A stretch of 64,000 nt of DNA from Gracilibacillus ureilyticus (lineage in GTDB: Bacteria > Bacillota > Bacilli > Bacillales > Amphibacillaceae), in contig NZ_FOGL01000006.1 in assembly GCF_900111195.1 (NCBI RefSeq), positions 38,485 through 102,484 of the forward strand. The letters are read 5' to 3'. Position numbers and translations under genes: made by a program. The notes beneath the pieces are model-generated. The model was not told the origin of the DNA. It made no database searches and worked only from the letters and a program-made list of their open reading frames with translations. Shown piece after piece: positions 63,924 to 64,000 of this stretch; the stretch's first letter is position 1, and each line of letters starts with the position of its first letter.

Positions 63924-64000
63924 GCTTTCAGATTCTGTTGTTGAAAGCCATGGCGTCAGGAAAACCGAGAGCGAAGGAGTTCGGAAGGGTTCTGAAAGCC
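63924..64000. repeat. Possible intergenic repeat running off the window end
   Basis: GCTTTCA (63924-63930) and TGAAAGC (63942-63948) form a hairpin, and the final bases end TTCTGAAAGCC again. The segment is richer in G and C than the rest of the window. A weakly similar GGCTCTGAAAG stretch lies at about 13719-13729. Its extent is unknown because the window ends. Confidence 0.4.

Noticed and set aside
1..64000. tRNA, rRNA, insertion sequences or prophage genes
   Set aside because: No cloverleaf, rRNA segment, transposase or phage structural gene was noticed in reading the window.

Overview
The window is AT-rich, densely coded DNA from a low-GC Gram-positive bacterium, most likely a halotolerant member of the Bacillaceae of the Oceanobacillus/Virgibacillus/Gracilibacillus type. 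The evidence is strong AGGAGG-type ribosome binding sites, frequent TTG and GTG starts, lipoproteins with long acidic Ser/Asn/Glu/Asp-rich linkers after the lipid-anchored Cys, Bacillus-type families (YvbH, BmrA-like, PadR-DUF1700-DUF4097, SelO, type 2 ferredoxin-NADP reductase), and PhoP, Fur and CcpA sites of Bacillus form. This is inference from gene content; no rRNA or tRNA is present to settle it. No phage, insertion sequence or CRISPR array was seen. The region reads as ordinary chromosome rich in transporters.

Layout. 1-5.2 kb: the end of a glycosyltransferase, a family 3 glycoside hydrolase with an unusual C-terminal tail, and a VOC protein, TetR regulator and CPBP membrane protein set. 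5.3-7.3 kb: an AraC regulator, a 104-bp tandem repeat, and yvbH. 7.4-13.6 kb: a TAXI-type TRAP importer (binding protein, DUF1850, fused permease), then a large protein with two class I isoprenoid-synthase-like halves. 13.8-18 kb: a hydroxamate-type siderophore importer without its ATPase, divergent from a ferredoxin-NADP reductase, with a Fur box between them. 18.1-19.6 kb: selO. 19.7-26.3 kb: a MacAB/FtsX-like export operon with two ATPases, ending in a LacI regulator. 26.8-32 kb: a Ugp-like ABC importer and a glycerophosphodiester phosphodiesterase. 32-33.7 kb: an orphan CcpA-controlled sugar-binding lipoprotein. 33.8-36.9 kb: a DUF1538 membrane protein, a double P-II protein and fabI. 37-42.6 kb: an alpha/beta hydrolase, an RND exporter and a MATE-like carrier. 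42.8-44.5 kb: padR-DUF1700-DUF4097. 44.7-49.4 kb: pstSCAB-phoU. 49.7-55.5 kb: a second Ugp-like importer ending in an RNase J-like metallo-hydrolase. 55.5-64 kb: a kinase-like protein, a BmrA-like exporter, a PAS-GGDEF-EAL protein, and a TetR regulator divergent from an ABC-2 exporter.

How the parts fit. The strongest regulatory reading concerns phosphate. The pst operon and the second Ugp-like operon both carry TTAACA-like repeats at exact 11-bp spacing, ending 9 bp before a TATGAT -10 box, so both look PhoP-activated. The last gene of the second operon is a predicted metallo-beta-lactamase/beta-CASP-like hydrolase, which suggests import and cleavage of a phosphodiester. The other Ugp-like set has no such boxes. 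The best candidates for undescribed biology are this Pho-controlled importer-hydrolase operon, the DUF1538 plus tandem P-II pair, and the two-domain isoprenoid enzyme.
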